From Leptodactylus fallax (taxonomy: Eukaryota; Chordata; Amphibia; Anura; Leptodactylidae), in NCBI GenBank assembly GCA_947044405.1, contig CAMRHE010000648.1:248001-312000 (forward strand): DNA of 64,000 nucleotides, in the 5' to 3' direction. Below are positions 15,811 to 30,032 of this stretch, piece after piece (position 1 is the first letter of the stretch; every line of letters starts with the position of its first letter). A program made the position numbers and the translations under genes. The notes beneath the pieces were generated by a model, which saw only the letters and a program-made list of their open reading frames with translations, had not been told where the DNA came from and did no database searches.

Positions 15811-18800
15811 AGCCCCACTCTGACCGTCTCATTCACTCCATTCACTCATCTCACTCACTCTGGCCGCCTCTGTTTATCCTGCAGTCCCACTTTGACCATC
15901 CATTCACTCCATTCACTCATCTCACTCACTCCGACTGCCTCTGTTTAGTCTGCAGCCCCATTCTGACCGTCTCATTCACTCATCTCACTCACTTTGACTG
16001 CCTCTGCTTATTCTGCAGCCCCACTCTGACGTCTCATTCACTCCATACACCCATCTCACTCCGACTGCCGCTGCTTATTTGCAGCCCCACTCTGACCATC
16101 TCATTCACTCCATTCACCCATCTCACTCACTCTGGCCGCCTCTGTTTATTCTGCTGTCCCACTCTGACCGTCTCATTCACTCATCTCACTAACTCTGGCC
16201 GCCTCTGTTTATTCTGCAGTCCCACTCTGACCATCCATTCACTCCATTCACTCATCTCACTCACTCCAACTGCCTCTGTTTATTCTGCAGCCCCATTCTG
16301 ACCGTCTCATTCACTCATCTCACTCACTCCGACTGCCTCTGTTTATTCTGCAGCCCCTCTCTGACCGTCTCAATCAATCCATTCTCCCATCTCACTCACT
16401 CTGGCCGCCTCTGTTTATTCTGCAGTTCCACTCTGACCATCTCATTCACTCCATTCACTCATCTCACTCACTCCGACTGCCTCTGTTTAGTCTGCAGCCC
16501 CATTCTGACCGTCTCATTCACTCATCTCACTCACTTTGACTGCCTCTGCTTATTTGCAGCCCCACTCTGACGGTCTCATTCACTCCATACACCCATCTCA
16601 CTCCGACTGCCGCTGCTTATTTGCAGCCCCACTGAGACCATCTCATTCACTCCATTCACCCATCTCACTCACTCTGGCCGCCTCTGTTTATTCTGCAGTC
16701 CCACTCTGACCGTCTCATTCACAAAATTCACTCATCTCACTCACTCCGACTGCCTCTATTCTGCAGCCCCACTCTGACCGTCTCAATCAATCCATTCTCC
16801 CATCTCACTCACTCTGGCCGCCTCTGTTTTTTCTGCAGTCCCACTCTGACCGTCTCAATCAATCCATTCTCCCATCTCACTCACTCTGGCCACCTCTGTT
16901 TATTCTGTAGTCCCACTCTGACCGTCTAATTCACTCCATTCACCCATCTCACTCACTCTGGCCGCCTCTGTTTATTCTGCAGTCCCACTCTGACCGTCTC
17001 ATTCACAAAATTCACTCATCTCACTCACTCCGACTGCCTCTATTCTGCAGCCCCACTCTGACCGTCTCAATCAATCCATTCTCTAATCTCACTCACTCTG
17101 GCCGCCTCTGTTTATTCTATAGTCCCCCTCTGACCGTCTCATTCACTCCATTCACTCATCTCACTCACTCCGACTGCCTCTGCTTATTTGCAGCCCCACT
17201 CTGACCGTCTCATTCACTCATCTCAGTCACTTCGACTGCCTCTGCTTATTTGCAGCCCCACTCTGACTGTCTCATTCACTCCATACACCCATCTCACTCC
17301 GACTGCCGCTGCTTATTTGCAGCCCCACTCTGACTGTCTCATTCACTCCATTCACCCATCTCACTCACTCTGGCCGCCTCTGTTTATTCTGCAGTCCCAC
17401 TCTGACCGTCTCATTCACAAAATTCACTCATCTCACTCACTCCGACTGCCTCTATTCTGCAGCCCCACTCTGACCGTCTCAATCAATCCATTCTCCCATC
17501 TCACTCACTCTGGCTGCCTCTGTTTTTTCTGCAGTCCCACTCTGACTGTCTCAATCAATCCATTCTCCCATCTCACTCACTCTGGCCGCCTCTGTTTATT
17601 CTGTAGTCCCACTCTGACCGTCTCATTCACTCCATTCACCCATCTCACTCACTCTGGCCGCCTCTGTTTATTCTGCAGTCCCACTCTGACCATCTCATTC
17701 ACAAAATTCACTCATCTCACTCACTCCGACTGCCTCTGCTTATTTGCAGCCCCACTCTGATCGTCTCTTTCACTCCATTCACCCATCTCACTCACTCCGA
17801 CTGCCTATGCTTATTTGCAGCCCCACTATGACCATCTCATTCACTCCATTCACCCATCTCACTCACTCTGGCCGCCTCTGTTTATTCTGCAGTCCCACTC
17901 TGACCATCGATTCACTCATCTCACTCACTCCCACTGCCTCTGTTTATTCTGCAGCCCCATTCTGACCGTCTCATTCACTCATCTCACTCACTTCGACTGC
18001 CTCTGCTTATTTGCAGCCCCACTCTGACCATCTCATTCACTCCATTCACCCATCTCACTCACTCTGGCCGCCTCTGTTTATTCTGCTGTCCCACTCTGAC
18101 CGTCTCATTCACTCATCTCACTCACTCTGGCCGCCTCTGTTTATTCTGCAGTCCCACTCTGACCATCCATTCACTCCATTCACTCATCTCACTCACTCCA
18201 ACTGCCTCTGTTTATTCTGCAGCCCCATTCTGACCGTCTCATTCACTCATCTCACTCACTCCGACTGCCTCTGTTTATTCTGCAGCCCCTCTCTGACCGT
18301 CTCAATCAATCCATTCTCCCATCTCACTCACTCTGGCCGCCTCTGTTTATTCTGCAGTTCCACTCTGACCATCTCATTCACTCCATTCACTCATCTCACT
18401 CACTCCGACTGCCTCTGCTTATTTGCAGCCCCACTCTGACCATCTCATTCACTTCCTTCACCCATCTCTCTCACTCCGACTGCCTATGCTTATTTGCAGC
18501 CCCACTCTGACCATCTTATTCACTCCATTCACCCATCTCACTCACTCTGGCCGCCTCTGTTTATCCTGCAGTCCCACTTTGACCATCCATTCACTCCATT
18601 CACTCATCTCACTCACTCCGACTGCCTCTGTTTAGTCTGCAGCCCCATTCTGACCGTCTCATTCACTCATCTCACTCACTTTGACTGCCTCTGCTTATTT
18701 GCAGCCCCACTCTGACTGTCTCATTCACTCCATTCTCCCATCTCACTCACTCTGGCCGCCTCTGTTTATTCTGCAGCCCCACTCTGACCGTCTTAATCAA

Positions 18801-19910
18801 TCTATTCTCCCATCTCACTCACTCCGACTGCCTCTGTTTATTCTGCAGCCCCACTCTGACCGTCTCAATCAATCCATTCTCCCATCTCACTCACTCTGGC
18901 TGCCTCTCTTTATTCTGCAGTTCCACTCTGACCATCTCATTCACTCCATTCACTCATCTCACTCACTCCGACTGCCTTTGCTTATTTGCAGCCCCACTCT
19001 GACCGTCTCTTTCACTCCATTCACCCATCTCACTCACTCCGACTGCCTATGCTTATTTGCAGCCCCACTATGACCATCTCATTCACTCCATTCACCCATC
19101 TCACTCACTCTGGCCGCCTCTGTTTATTCTGTAGTCCCACTCTGACCGTCTCATTCACTCCATTCACCCATCTCACTCACTCTGGCCGCCTCTGTTTATT
19201 CTGCAGTCCCACTCTGACCGTCTCATTCACAAAATTCACTCATCTCACTCACTCCGACTGTCTCTATTCTGCAGCCCCACTCTGACCGTCTTAATCAATC
19301 TATTCTCCCATCTCACTCACTCCGACTGCCTCTGTTTATTCTGCAGCCCCATTCTGAGCGTCTCATTCACTCATCTCACTCACTCCGACTGCCTCTGTTT
19401 ATTCTGCAGACCCACTCTGACCGTCTCAATCAATCCATTCTCCCATCTCACTCACTCTGGCCGCCTCTGTTTATTCTGCAGTTCCACTCTGACCATCTCA
19501 TTCACTCCATTCACTCATCTCACTCACTCCGACTGCCTCTGCTTATTTGCAGCCCCACTCTGACCGTCTCATTCACTCCATTCACCCATCTCACTCACTC
19601 TGGCCGCCTCTGTTTATTCTGCAACCCCATTCTGACCGTCTCATTCACTCATCTCACTCACTTCGACTGCCTCTGCTTATTTGCAGCCCCACTCTGACAC
19701 TCTCATTCACTCCATACACCCATCTCACTCACTTCGACTGCCGATGCTTATTTGCAGCCCCACTCTGACTGTCTCATTCACTCCATACACCCATCTCACT
19801 CACTTCGACTGCCGCTGCTTATTTGCAGCCCCACTCTGACACTCTCATTCACTCCATTCACCCATCTCACTCACTCTGGCCGCCTCTGTTTATTCTGCAG
19901 TCCCACTCTG
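15811..19910 (+). repeat. Higher-order repeat block A, second copy
   Basis: Second copy of the 11,151-15,253 block, offset about 4,657 bp, overlapping the start of block B. Parts of the same monomer order reappear near 24,100-30,000, 35,000-38,500, 39,000-40,800, 43,200-45,300 and 47,800-52,100. The underlying higher-order unit is therefore probably about 4.7-5 kb, with later copies rearranged by deletion and unequal exchange. Confidence 0.8.
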
Positions 19911-21057
19911 ACCGTTTCATTCACTCCATTCACTCATCTCACTCACTCTGGCCGCCTCTGTTTATTCTGCAGTCCCACTCTGACCATCCATTCACTCCAT
20001 TCACTCATCTCACTCTCTCCGACTGCCTCTGTTTGTTCTGCAGCCCCATTCTGACCGTCTCATTCACTCATCTCACTCACTTCGACTGCCTGTGCTTATT
20101 TGCAGCCCCACTCTGACTGTCTCATTCACTCCATTCACTCATCTCACTCACTCCGACTGCCTCTGTTTATTCTGCAGGCCCACTCTGACCACCTCATTCA
20201 CTCCATTCACCCATCTCATTCACTCTGGCCGCCTCTGTTTATTCTGCAGTCCCACTCTGACCATCCATTCACTCCATTCACTCATCTCACTCACTCCGAC
20301 TGCCTCTGTTTATTCTGCAGCCCCATTCTGACCGTCTCATTCACTCATCTCACTCACTTCGACTGCCTCTGCTTATTTGCAGCCCCACTCTTACTGTCTC
20401 ATTCACTCCATACACCCATCTCACTCACTCCGAGTGCCGCTGCTTATTTGCAGCCCCAATCTGACCATCTCATTCACTCCATTCACCCATCTCACTCACT
20501 CTGGCCGCCTCTGTTTATTCTGCAGTCCCACTCTGACCGTCTCATTCACTCCATTCACTCATCTCACTCACTCTGGTCGCCTCTGTTTATTCTGCAGTCC
20601 CACTCTGACCATCCATTCACTCCATTCACTCATCTCACTCACTCCGACTGCCTCTGTTTATTCTGCAGCCCCATTCTGACCGTCTCATTCACTCATCTCA
20701 CTCACTTCGACTGCCTGTGCTTATTTGCAGCCCCACTCTGACTGTCTCATTCACTCCATTCACTCATCTCACTCACTCCGACTGCCTCTGTTTATTCTGC
20801 AGCCCCACTCTGACCACCTCATTCACTCTATTCACCCATCTCATTCATTCTGGCCGCCTCTGTTTATTCTGCAGTCCCACTCTGACCAACCATTCACTCC
20901 ATTCACTCATCTCACTCACTCCGACTGCCTCTGTTTATTCTGCAGCCCCATTATGACCGTCTCATTCACTCATCTCACTCACTTCGACTGCCTCTGCTTA
21001 TTTGCAGCCCCACTCTGACTGTCTCATTCACTCCATACACCCATCTCATTCGCTCCG
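16072..21057 (+). repeat. Higher-order repeat block B, first copy (~4,986 bp)
   Basis: This block recurs at exactly +8,920 bp (24,992-29,977). Every line I compared matched base for base, including private variants such as GACCATCGATTCACTC (near 17,905 and 26,825) and CATCTTATTCACTCC. On the left, identity starts where this copy has GCCGCTGC and the other GCCTATGC. On the right it ends at CGCTCCG, where the second copy runs into an anomalous G-rich patch. Confidence 0.9.
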
Positions 21058-22409
21058 AGTGCCGCTGCTTATTTGCAGCCCCAATCTGACCATCTCATTC
21101 ACTCCATTCACCCATCTCACTCACTCTGGCCGCCTCTGTTTATTCTGCAGTCCCACTCTGACCGTCTCATTCACTTCATTCACTCATCTCACTCACTCTG
21201 GTCGCCTCTGTTTATTCTGCAGTCCCACTCTGACCATCCATTCACTCCATTCACTCATCTCACTCACTCCGACTGCCTCTGTTTATTGTGCAGCCCCATT
21301 CTGACCGTCTCATTCACTCATCTCACTCACTTCGACTGCCTCTGCTTATTTGCAGCCCCACTCTGACTGTCTCATTCACTCCATACACCCATCTCACTCA
21401 CTTCGACTGCCGCTGCTTATTTGCAGCCACACTCTGACCATCTCATTCACTCCATTCACCCATCTCACTCACTCTGGCCGCCTCTGTTTATTCTGCAGTC
21501 CCACTCTGACCGTCTCATTCACTCCATTCACTCATCTCACTCACTCTGGCCGCCTCTGTTTATCCTGCAGTCCCACTTTGACCATCCATTCACTCCATTC
21601 ACTCATCTCACTCACTCCGACTGCCTCTGTTTATTCTGCAGCCCCATTCTGACCGTCTCATTCACTCATCTCACTCACTCCGACTGCCTCTGTTTATTCT
21701 GCAGCCCCACTCTGACCGTCTCAATCAATCCATTCTTCCATCTCACTCACTCTGGCCGCCTCTGTTTATTCTGCAGTTCCACTCTGACCGTCTCATTCAC
21801 TCCATTCACCCATCTCACTAACTCCGACTGCCGCTGCTTATTTGCAGCCCCACTCTGACGACCATCTCATTCACTCCATTCACCCATCTCACTCACTCCG
21901 CTGCCCCCTGCTTATTCTGCAGCCCCACTCTGACCATCTCATTCACTCCATTCACCCATCCCTCACCATCTGGCCGCCTCTGTTTATTCTGCAGTCCCAC
22001 TCTGACCATCCATTCACTCCATTCACTCATCTCACTCTCTCCGACTGCCTCTGTTTATTCTGCAGCCCCATTCTGACCGTATCATTCAGTCATCTCACTC
22101 ACTTCGACTGCCTGTGCTTATTTGCAGCCCCACTCTGACTGTCTCATTCACTCCATTCACTCATCTCACTCACTCCGACTGCCTCTGTTTATTCTGCAGC
22201 CCCACTCTGACCGTCTCAATCAATCCATTCTCCCATCTCACTCACTCTGGCCGCCTCTGTTTATTCTGTAGTCCCACTCTGACCGTCTCATTCACTCCAT
22301 TCACTCATCTCACTCACTCCGACTGCCTCTGCTTATTTGCAGCCCCACTCTGACCGTCTCATTCACTCCATTCACCCATCTCACTCACTCCGGCCGCCTC
22401 TGTTTATTC

Positions 22410-24060
22410 TGCACCCCATTCTGACCGTCTCATTCACTCATCTCACTCACTTCGACTGCCGATGCTTATTTGCAGCCCCACTCTGACTGTCTCATTCACC
22501 CATACACCCATCTCACTCACTCCGACTGCCGCTGCTTATTTGCAGCCCCACTCTGACACTCTCATTCACCCATTCACCCATCTCACTCACTCTGGCCGCC
22601 TCTGTTTATTCTGCAGTCCCACTCTGTCCGTCTCATTACTCCATTCACTCATCTCACTCACTCGGACTGCCTGTTTATTCTGCAGCCCCACTCTGACCTT
22701 TCTCATTCACTCCATTCACCCGTCTCACTCACTCCGACTGCCTATGCTTATTTGCAGCCCCACTCTGACCATCTCATTCACTCCATTCACCCATCTCACT
22801 CACTCTGGCCGCCTCTGTTTATTCTGCAGTCCCACTCTGACCGTCTCATTCACAAAGATCACTCATCTCACTCACCCGACTGCCTCTATTCTGCAGCCCC
22901 ACTCTGACCGTCTCAATCAATCCATTCTCCCATCTCACTCACTCTGGGCGCCTCTGTTTTTTCTGCAGTCCCACTCTGACCGTCTCAATCAATCCATTCT
23001 CCCATCTCACTCACTCTGGGCGCCTCTGTTTTTTCTGCAGTCCCACTCTGACCGTCTCAATCAATCCATTCTACCATCTCACTCACTCTGGCCGCCTCTG
23101 TTTATTCTGTAGTCCCACTCTGACCGTCTCATTCCTCCATTCACCCATCTCACTCACTCCGACTGCCTCTGCTTATTTGCAGCCCCACTCTGACCGTCTC
23201 ATTCACTCCATTCACTCATCTCACTCACTCTGGCCGCCTCTGTTTATCCTGCAGTCCCACTTTGACCATCCATTCACTCCATTCACTCATCTCACTCACT
23301 CCGACTGCCTCTGTTTAGTCTGCAGCCCCATTCTGACCGTCTCATTCACTCATCTCACTCACTTGACTGCCTCTGCTATTTGCAGCCCCACTCTGACTGT
23401 CTCATTCACTCCATACACCCATCCCTCACTCCGACTGCCGCTGCTTATTTGCAGCCCCACTCTGACCATCTCATTCACTCCATTCACCCATCTCACTCAC
23501 TCTGGCCGCCTCTGTTTATTCTGCAGTCCCACTCTGACCTCTCATTCACTCCATTCACTCATCTCACTCACTCCGACTGCCTCGCATTTGCAGCCCCACT
23601 CTGACCATCTCATTCACTCCCTTCACCCATCTCTCTCACTCCGACTGCCTATGCTTATTTGCAGCCCCACTCTGACCATCTCATTCACTCCATTCACCCA
23701 TCTCACTCACTCTGGCCGCCTCTGTTTATCCTGCAGTCCCACTCTGACCATCCATTCACTCCATTCACCATCTCCCACTCCGACTGCCTCTGTTTAGTCT
23801 GCAGCCCCTCTGACCGTCTCATTCACTCATCTCACTCACTTTGACTGCCTCTGCTTATTTGCAGCCCCACCTGCCGCTCCACCCACACCCACCGGCCGCC
23901 CGCGCAGCCCCCGACCGCCACACCCCACCCCCCCGCGCCCGCGCAGCCCCACCGGCCACCCCCCACCACCCGCGCCCACGCGCCCCGCCCCCACCCACCT
24001 CATCCCTCACTCCGCTGCCTTGCTTTGCAGCCCCCTCTGACCGTTTCCTCCATTCACCCA
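22410..24060 (+). other. Indel-rich, probably unpolished stretch of the satellite
   Basis: Compared with its counterparts at 15,100-16,080 and 40,840-41,560, this stretch has many one- to three-base deletions. Examples are CTGCACCCCATT, CTCATTACTCC, CTCACCCGACTGCC, GTCTCATTCCTCC, CTTGACTGCCTCTGCTATTT, CATCCCTCACTCC and CTCGCATTTGCAG. The density rises toward 23,860, where the array gives way to a GC-rich low-complexity run (23,869-24,010). It then recovers by 24,060. Small insertions or deletions of this kind are also seen at 21,858-21,970, 30,316-30,352, 31,140-31,165, 33,370-33,380, 33,720-33,900 and 34,265-34,280. Confidence 0.6.
23869..24010. other. GC-rich C-tract insert replacing monomers
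   Basis: About 140 bp of C-rich, T-poor sequence rich in CCGCCCGCGC, CACCGGCC and CCCCACC motifs sits inside an array that otherwise has regular monomers. A period is faintly visible (GCAGCCCC at the left edge, then GCGCAGCCCC twice inside). This suggests monomers in which most T and A bases have been lost or replaced by C and G. It is flanked on both sides by indel-rich monomers. I consider it more likely a consensus artefact than a real insertion. It opens a short - strand frame that I do not regard as a gene. Confidence 0.55.
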
Positions 24061-24991
24061 TCTCACTCACTCCGACTGCCGCTGCTTATTTGCAGCCCCA
24101 CTCTGACCATCTCATTCACTCCATTCACCCATCTCACTCACTCTGGCCGCCTCTGTTTATTCTGCAGTCCCACTCTGACCGTCTCATTCACTCCATTCAC
24201 CCATCTCACTCACTCTGGCCGCCTCTGTTTATTCTGCAGTCCCACTCTGACCGTCTCATTCACAAAATTCACTCATCTCACTCACTCCGACTGTCTCTAT
24301 TCTGCAGCCCCACTCTGACCGTCTTAATCAATCTATTCTCCCATCTCACTCACTCCGACTGCCTCTGTTTATTCTGCAGCCCCATTCTGAGCGTCTCATT
24401 CACTCATCTCACTCACTCCGACTGCCTCTGTTTATTCTGCAGCCCCACTCTGACCGTCTCAATCAATCCATTCTCCCATCTCACTCACTCTGGCCGCCTC
24501 TGTTTATTCTGCAGTTCCACTCTGACCATCTCATTCACTCCATTCACTCATCTCACTCACTCCGACTGCCTCTGCTTATTTGCAGCCCCACTCTGACCGT
24601 CTCATTCACTCCATTCACCCATCTCACTCACTCTGGCCGCCTCTGTTTATTCTGCAACCCCATTCTGACCGTCTCATTCACTCATCTCACTCACTTCGAC
24701 TGCCTCTGCTTATTTGCAGCCCCACTCTGACACTCTCATTCACTCCATACACCCATCTCACTCACTTCGACTGCCGCTGCTTATTTGCAGCCCCACTATG
24801 ACACTCTCATTCACTCCATTCACCCATCTCACTCACTCTGGCCGCCTCTGTTTATTCTGCAGTCCCACTCTGTCCGTCTCATTAACTCCATTCACTCATC
24901 TCACTCACTCGGACTGCCTGTTTATTCTGCAGCCCCACTCTGACCTTTCTCATTCACTCCATTCACCCGTCTCACTCACTCCGACTGCCTA

Positions 24992-27900
24992 TGCTTATTT
25001 GCAGCCCCACTCTGACCATCTCATTCACTCCATTCACCCATCTCACTCACTCTGGCCGCCTCTGTTTATTCTGCTGTCCCACTCTGACCGTCTCATTCAC
25101 TCATCTCACTAACTCTGGCCGCCTCTGTTTATTCTGCAGTCCCACTCTGACCATCCATTCACTCCATTCACTCATCTCACTCACTCCAACTGCCTCTGTT
25201 TATTCTGCAGCCCCATTCTGACCGTCTCATTCACTCATCTCACTCACTCCGACTGCCTCTGTTTATTCTGCAGCCCCTCTCTGACCGTCTCAATCAATCC
25301 ATTCTCCCATCTCACTCACTCTGGCCGCCTCTGTTTATTCTGCAGTTCCACTCTGACCATCTCATTCACTCCATTCACTCATCTCACTCACTCCGACTGC
25401 CTCTGTTTAGTCTGCAGCCCCATTCTGACCGTCTCATTCACTCATCTCACTCACTTTGACTGCCTCTGCTTATTTGCAGCCCCACTCTGACGGTCTCATT
25501 CACTCCATACACCCATCTCACTCCGACTGCCGCTGCTTATTTGCAGCCCCACTGAGACCATCTCATTCACTCCATTCACCCATCTCACTCACTCTGGCCG
25601 CCTCTGTTTATTCTGCAGTCCCACTCTGACCGTCTCATTCACAAAATTCACTCATCTCACTCACTCCGACTGCCTCTATTCTGCAGCCCCACTCTGACCG
25701 TCTCAATCAATCCATTCTCCCATCTCACTCACTCTGGCCGCCTCTGTTTTTTCTGCAGTCCCACTCTGACCGTCTCAATCAATCCATTCTCCCATCTCAC
25801 TCACTCTGGCCACCTCTGTTTATTCTGTAGTCCCACTCTGACCGTCTAATTCACTCCATTCACCCATCTCACTCACTCTGGCCGCCTCTGTTTATTCTGC
25901 AGTCCCACTCTGACCGTCTCATTCACAAAATTCACTCATCTCACTCACTCCGACTGCCTCTATTCTGCAGCCCCACTCTGACCGTCTCAATCAATCCATT
26001 CTCTAATCTCACTCACTCTGGCCGCCTCTGTTTATTCTATAGTCCCCCTCTGACCGTCTCATTCACTCCATTCACTCATCTCACTCACTCCGACTGCCTC
26101 TGCTTATTTGCAGCCCCACTCTGACCGTCTCATTCACTCATCTCAGTCACTTCGACTGCCTCTGCTTATTTGCAGCCCCACTCTGACTGTCTCATTCACT
26201 CCATACACCCATCTCACTCCGACTGCCGCTGCTTATTTGCAGCCCCACTCTGACTGTCTCATTCACTCCATTCACCCATCTCACTCACTCTGGCCGCCTC
26301 TGTTTATTCTGCAGTCCCACTCTGACCGTCTCATTCACAAAATTCACTCATCTCACTCACTCCGACTGCCTCTATTCTGCAGCCCCACTCTGACCGTCTC
26401 AATCAATCCATTCTCCCATCTCACTCACTCTGGCTGCCTCTGTTTTTTCTGCAGTCCCACTCTGACTGTCTCAATCAATCCATTCTCCCATCTCACTCAC
26501 TCTGGCCGCCTCTGTTTATTCTGTAGTCCCACTCTGACCGTCTCATTCACTCCATTCACCCATCTCACTCACTCTGGCCGCCTCTGTTTATTCTGCAGTC
26601 CCACTCTGACCATCTCATTCACAAAATTCACTCATCTCACTCACTCCGACTGCCTCTGCTTATTTGCAGCCCCACTCTGATCGTCTCTTTCACTCCATTC
26701 ACCCATCTCACTCACTCCGACTGCCTATGCTTATTTGCAGCCCCACTATGACCATCTCATTCACTCCATTCACCCATCTCACTCACTCTGGCCGCCTCTG
26801 TTTATTCTGCAGTCCCACTCTGACCATCGATTCACTCATCTCACTCACTCCCACTGCCTCTGTTTATTCTGCAGCCCCATTCTGACCGTCTCATTCACTC
26901 ATCTCACTCACTTCGACTGCCTCTGCTTATTTGCAGCCCCACTCTGACCATCTCATTCACTCCATTCACCCATCTCACTCACTCTGGCCGCCTCTGTTTA
27001 TTCTGCTGTCCCACTCTGACCGTCTCATTCACTCATCTCACTCACTCTGGCCGCCTCTGTTTATTCTGCAGTCCCACTCTGACCATCCATTCACTCCATT
27101 CACTCATCTCACTCACTCCAACTGCCTCTGTTTATTCTGCAGCCCCATTCTGACCGTCTCATTCACTCATCTCACTCACTCCGACTGCCTCTGTTTATTC
27201 TGCAGCCCCTCTCTGACCGTCTCAATCAATCCATTCTCCCATCTCACTCACTCTGGCCGCCTCTGTTTATTCTGCAGTTCCACTCTGACCATCTCATTCA
27301 CTCCATTCACTCATCTCACTCACTCCGACTGCCTCTGCTTATTTGCAGCCCCACTCTGACCATCTCATTCACTTCCTTCACCCATCTCTCTCACTCCGAC
27401 TGCCTATGCTTATTTGCAGCCCCACTCTGACCATCTTATTCACTCCATTCACCCATCTCACTCACTCTGGCCGCCTCTGTTTATCCTGCAGTCCCACTTT
27501 GACCATCCATTCACTCCATTCACTCATCTCACTCACTCCGACTGCCTCTGTTTAGTCTGCAGCCCCATTCTGACCGTCTCATTCACTCATCTCACTCACT
27601 TTGACTGCCTCTGCTTATTTGCAGCCCCACTCTGACTGTCTCATTCACTCCATTCTCCCATCTCACTCACTCTGGCCGCCTCTGTTTATTCTGCAGCCCC
27701 ACTCTGACCGTCTTAATCAATCTATTCTCCCATCTCACTCACTCCGACTGCCTCTGTTTATTCTGCAGCCCCACTCTGACCGTCTCAATCAATCCATTCT
27801 CCCATCTCACTCACTCTGGCTGCCTCTCTTTATTCTGCAGTTCCACTCTGACCATCTCATTCACTCCATTCACTCATCTCACTCACTCCGACTGCCTTTG

Positions 27901-29977
27901 CTTATTTGCAGCCCCACTCTGACCGTCTCTTTCACTCCATTCACCCATCTCACTCACTCCGACTGCCTATGCTTATTTGCAGCCCCACTATGACCATCTC
28001 ATTCACTCCATTCACCCATCTCACTCACTCTGGCCGCCTCTGTTTATTCTGTAGTCCCACTCTGACCGTCTCATTCACTCCATTCACCCATCTCACTCAC
28101 TCTGGCCGCCTCTGTTTATTCTGCAGTCCCACTCTGACCGTCTCATTCACAAAATTCACTCATCTCACTCACTCCGACTGTCTCTATTCTGCAGCCCCAC
28201 TCTGACCGTCTTAATCAATCTATTCTCCCATCTCACTCACTCCGACTGCCTCTGTTTATTCTGCAGCCCCATTCTGAGCGTCTCATTCACTCATCTCACT
28301 CACTCCGACTGCCTCTGTTTATTCTGCAGACCCACTCTGACCGTCTCAATCAATCCATTCTCCCATCTCACTCACTCTGGCCGCCTCTGTTTATTCTGCA
28401 GTTCCACTCTGACCATCTCATTCACTCCATTCACTCATCTCACTCACTCCGACTGCCTCTGCTTATTTGCAGCCCCACTCTGACCGTCTCATTCACTCCA
28501 TTCACCCATCTCACTCACTCTGGCCGCCTCTGTTTATTCTGCAACCCCATTCTGACCGTCTCATTCACTCATCTCACTCACTTCGACTGCCTCTGCTTAT
28601 TTGCAGCCCCACTCTGACACTCTCATTCACTCCATACACCCATCTCACTCACTTCGACTGCCGATGCTTATTTGCAGCCCCACTCTGACTGTCTCATTCA
28701 CTCCATACACCCATCTCACTCACTTCGACTGCCGCTGCTTATTTGCAGCCCCACTCTGACACTCTCATTCACTCCATTCACCCATCTCACTCACTCTGGC
28801 CGCCTCTGTTTATTCTGCAGTCCCACTCTGACCGTTTCATTCACTCCATTCACTCATCTCACTCACTCTGGCCGCCTCTGTTTATTCTGCAGTCCCACTC
28901 TGACCATCCATTCACTCCATTCACTCATCTCACTCTCTCCGACTGCCTCTGTTTGTTCTGCAGCCCCATTCTGACCGTCTCATTCACTCATCTCACTCAC
29001 TTCGACTGCCTGTGCTTATTTGCAGCCCCACTCTGACTGTCTCATTCACTCCATTCACTCATCTCACTCACTCCGACTGCCTCTGTTTATTCTGCAGGCC
29101 CACTCTGACCACCTCATTCACTCCATTCACCCATCTCATTCACTCTGGCCGCCTCTGTTTATTCTGCAGTCCCACTCTGACCATCCATTCACTCCATTCA
29201 CTCATCTCACTCACTCCGACTGCCTCTGTTTATTCTGCAGCCCCATTCTGACCGTCTCATTCACTCATCTCACTCACTTCGACTGCCTCTGCTTATTTGC
29301 AGCCCCACTCTTACTGTCTCATTCACTCCATACACCCATCTCACTCACTCCGAGTGCCGCTGCTTATTTGCAGCCCCAATCTGACCATCTCATTCACTCC
29401 ATTCACCCATCTCACTCACTCTGGCCGCCTCTGTTTATTCTGCAGTCCCACTCTGACCGTCTCATTCACTCCATTCACTCATCTCACTCACTCTGGTCGC
29501 CTCTGTTTATTCTGCAGTCCCACTCTGACCATCCATTCACTCCATTCACTCATCTCACTCACTCCGACTGCCTCTGTTTATTCTGCAGCCCCATTCTGAC
29601 CGTCTCATTCACTCATCTCACTCACTTCGACTGCCTGTGCTTATTTGCAGCCCCACTCTGACTGTCTCATTCACTCCATTCACTCATCTCACTCACTCCG
29701 ACTGCCTCTGTTTATTCTGCAGCCCCACTCTGACCACCTCATTCACTCTATTCACCCATCTCATTCATTCTGGCCGCCTCTGTTTATTCTGCAGTCCCAC
29801 TCTGACCAACCATTCACTCCATTCACTCATCTCACTCACTCCGACTGCCTCTGTTTATTCTGCAGCCCCATTATGACCGTCTCATTCACTCATCTCACTC
29901 ACTTCGACTGCCTCTGCTTATTTGCAGCCCCACTCTGACTGTCTCATTCACTCCATACACCCATCTCATTCGCTCCG
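24992..29977 (+). repeat. Higher-order repeat block B, second copy
   Basis: This copy of 16,072-21,057 at +8,920 bp shows no difference in the lines compared. Its right end abuts the anomalous patch at 29,978-30,032. The segment just before it (24,120-24,990) matches 14,430-15,370 at an offset of 9,690, changing to 9,619 after loss of one monomer. The left boundary is therefore a monomer-register junction between two parental arrangements. Either a recent segmental duplication or an assembly duplication would give this pattern. Confidence 0.88.
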
Positions 29978-30032
29978 GGGGGCGGCGGCTTTTTCAGCCC
30001 CATCTGCCTCCATCACCCATTCACCCATCTCA
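29978..30032. other. Anomalous G-rich junction patch
   Basis: The array reads CGCTCC and then GGGGGGCGGCGGC, TTTTTCAGCCCC and CATCTGCCTCCATCACCC before regular monomers resume. The patch starts exactly where the 8,920-bp repeat with 16,072-21,057 stops. The other copy has the expected GAGTGCCGCTGCTTATTTG. This coincidence suggests an assembly or gap-filling join. Confidence 0.55.

Noticed and set aside
23855..24070. - strand frame of 71 codons across the GC-rich insert
   Set aside because: It lies in low-complexity, probably artefactual sequence and has an arginine/glycine-rich composition forced by the C tract.
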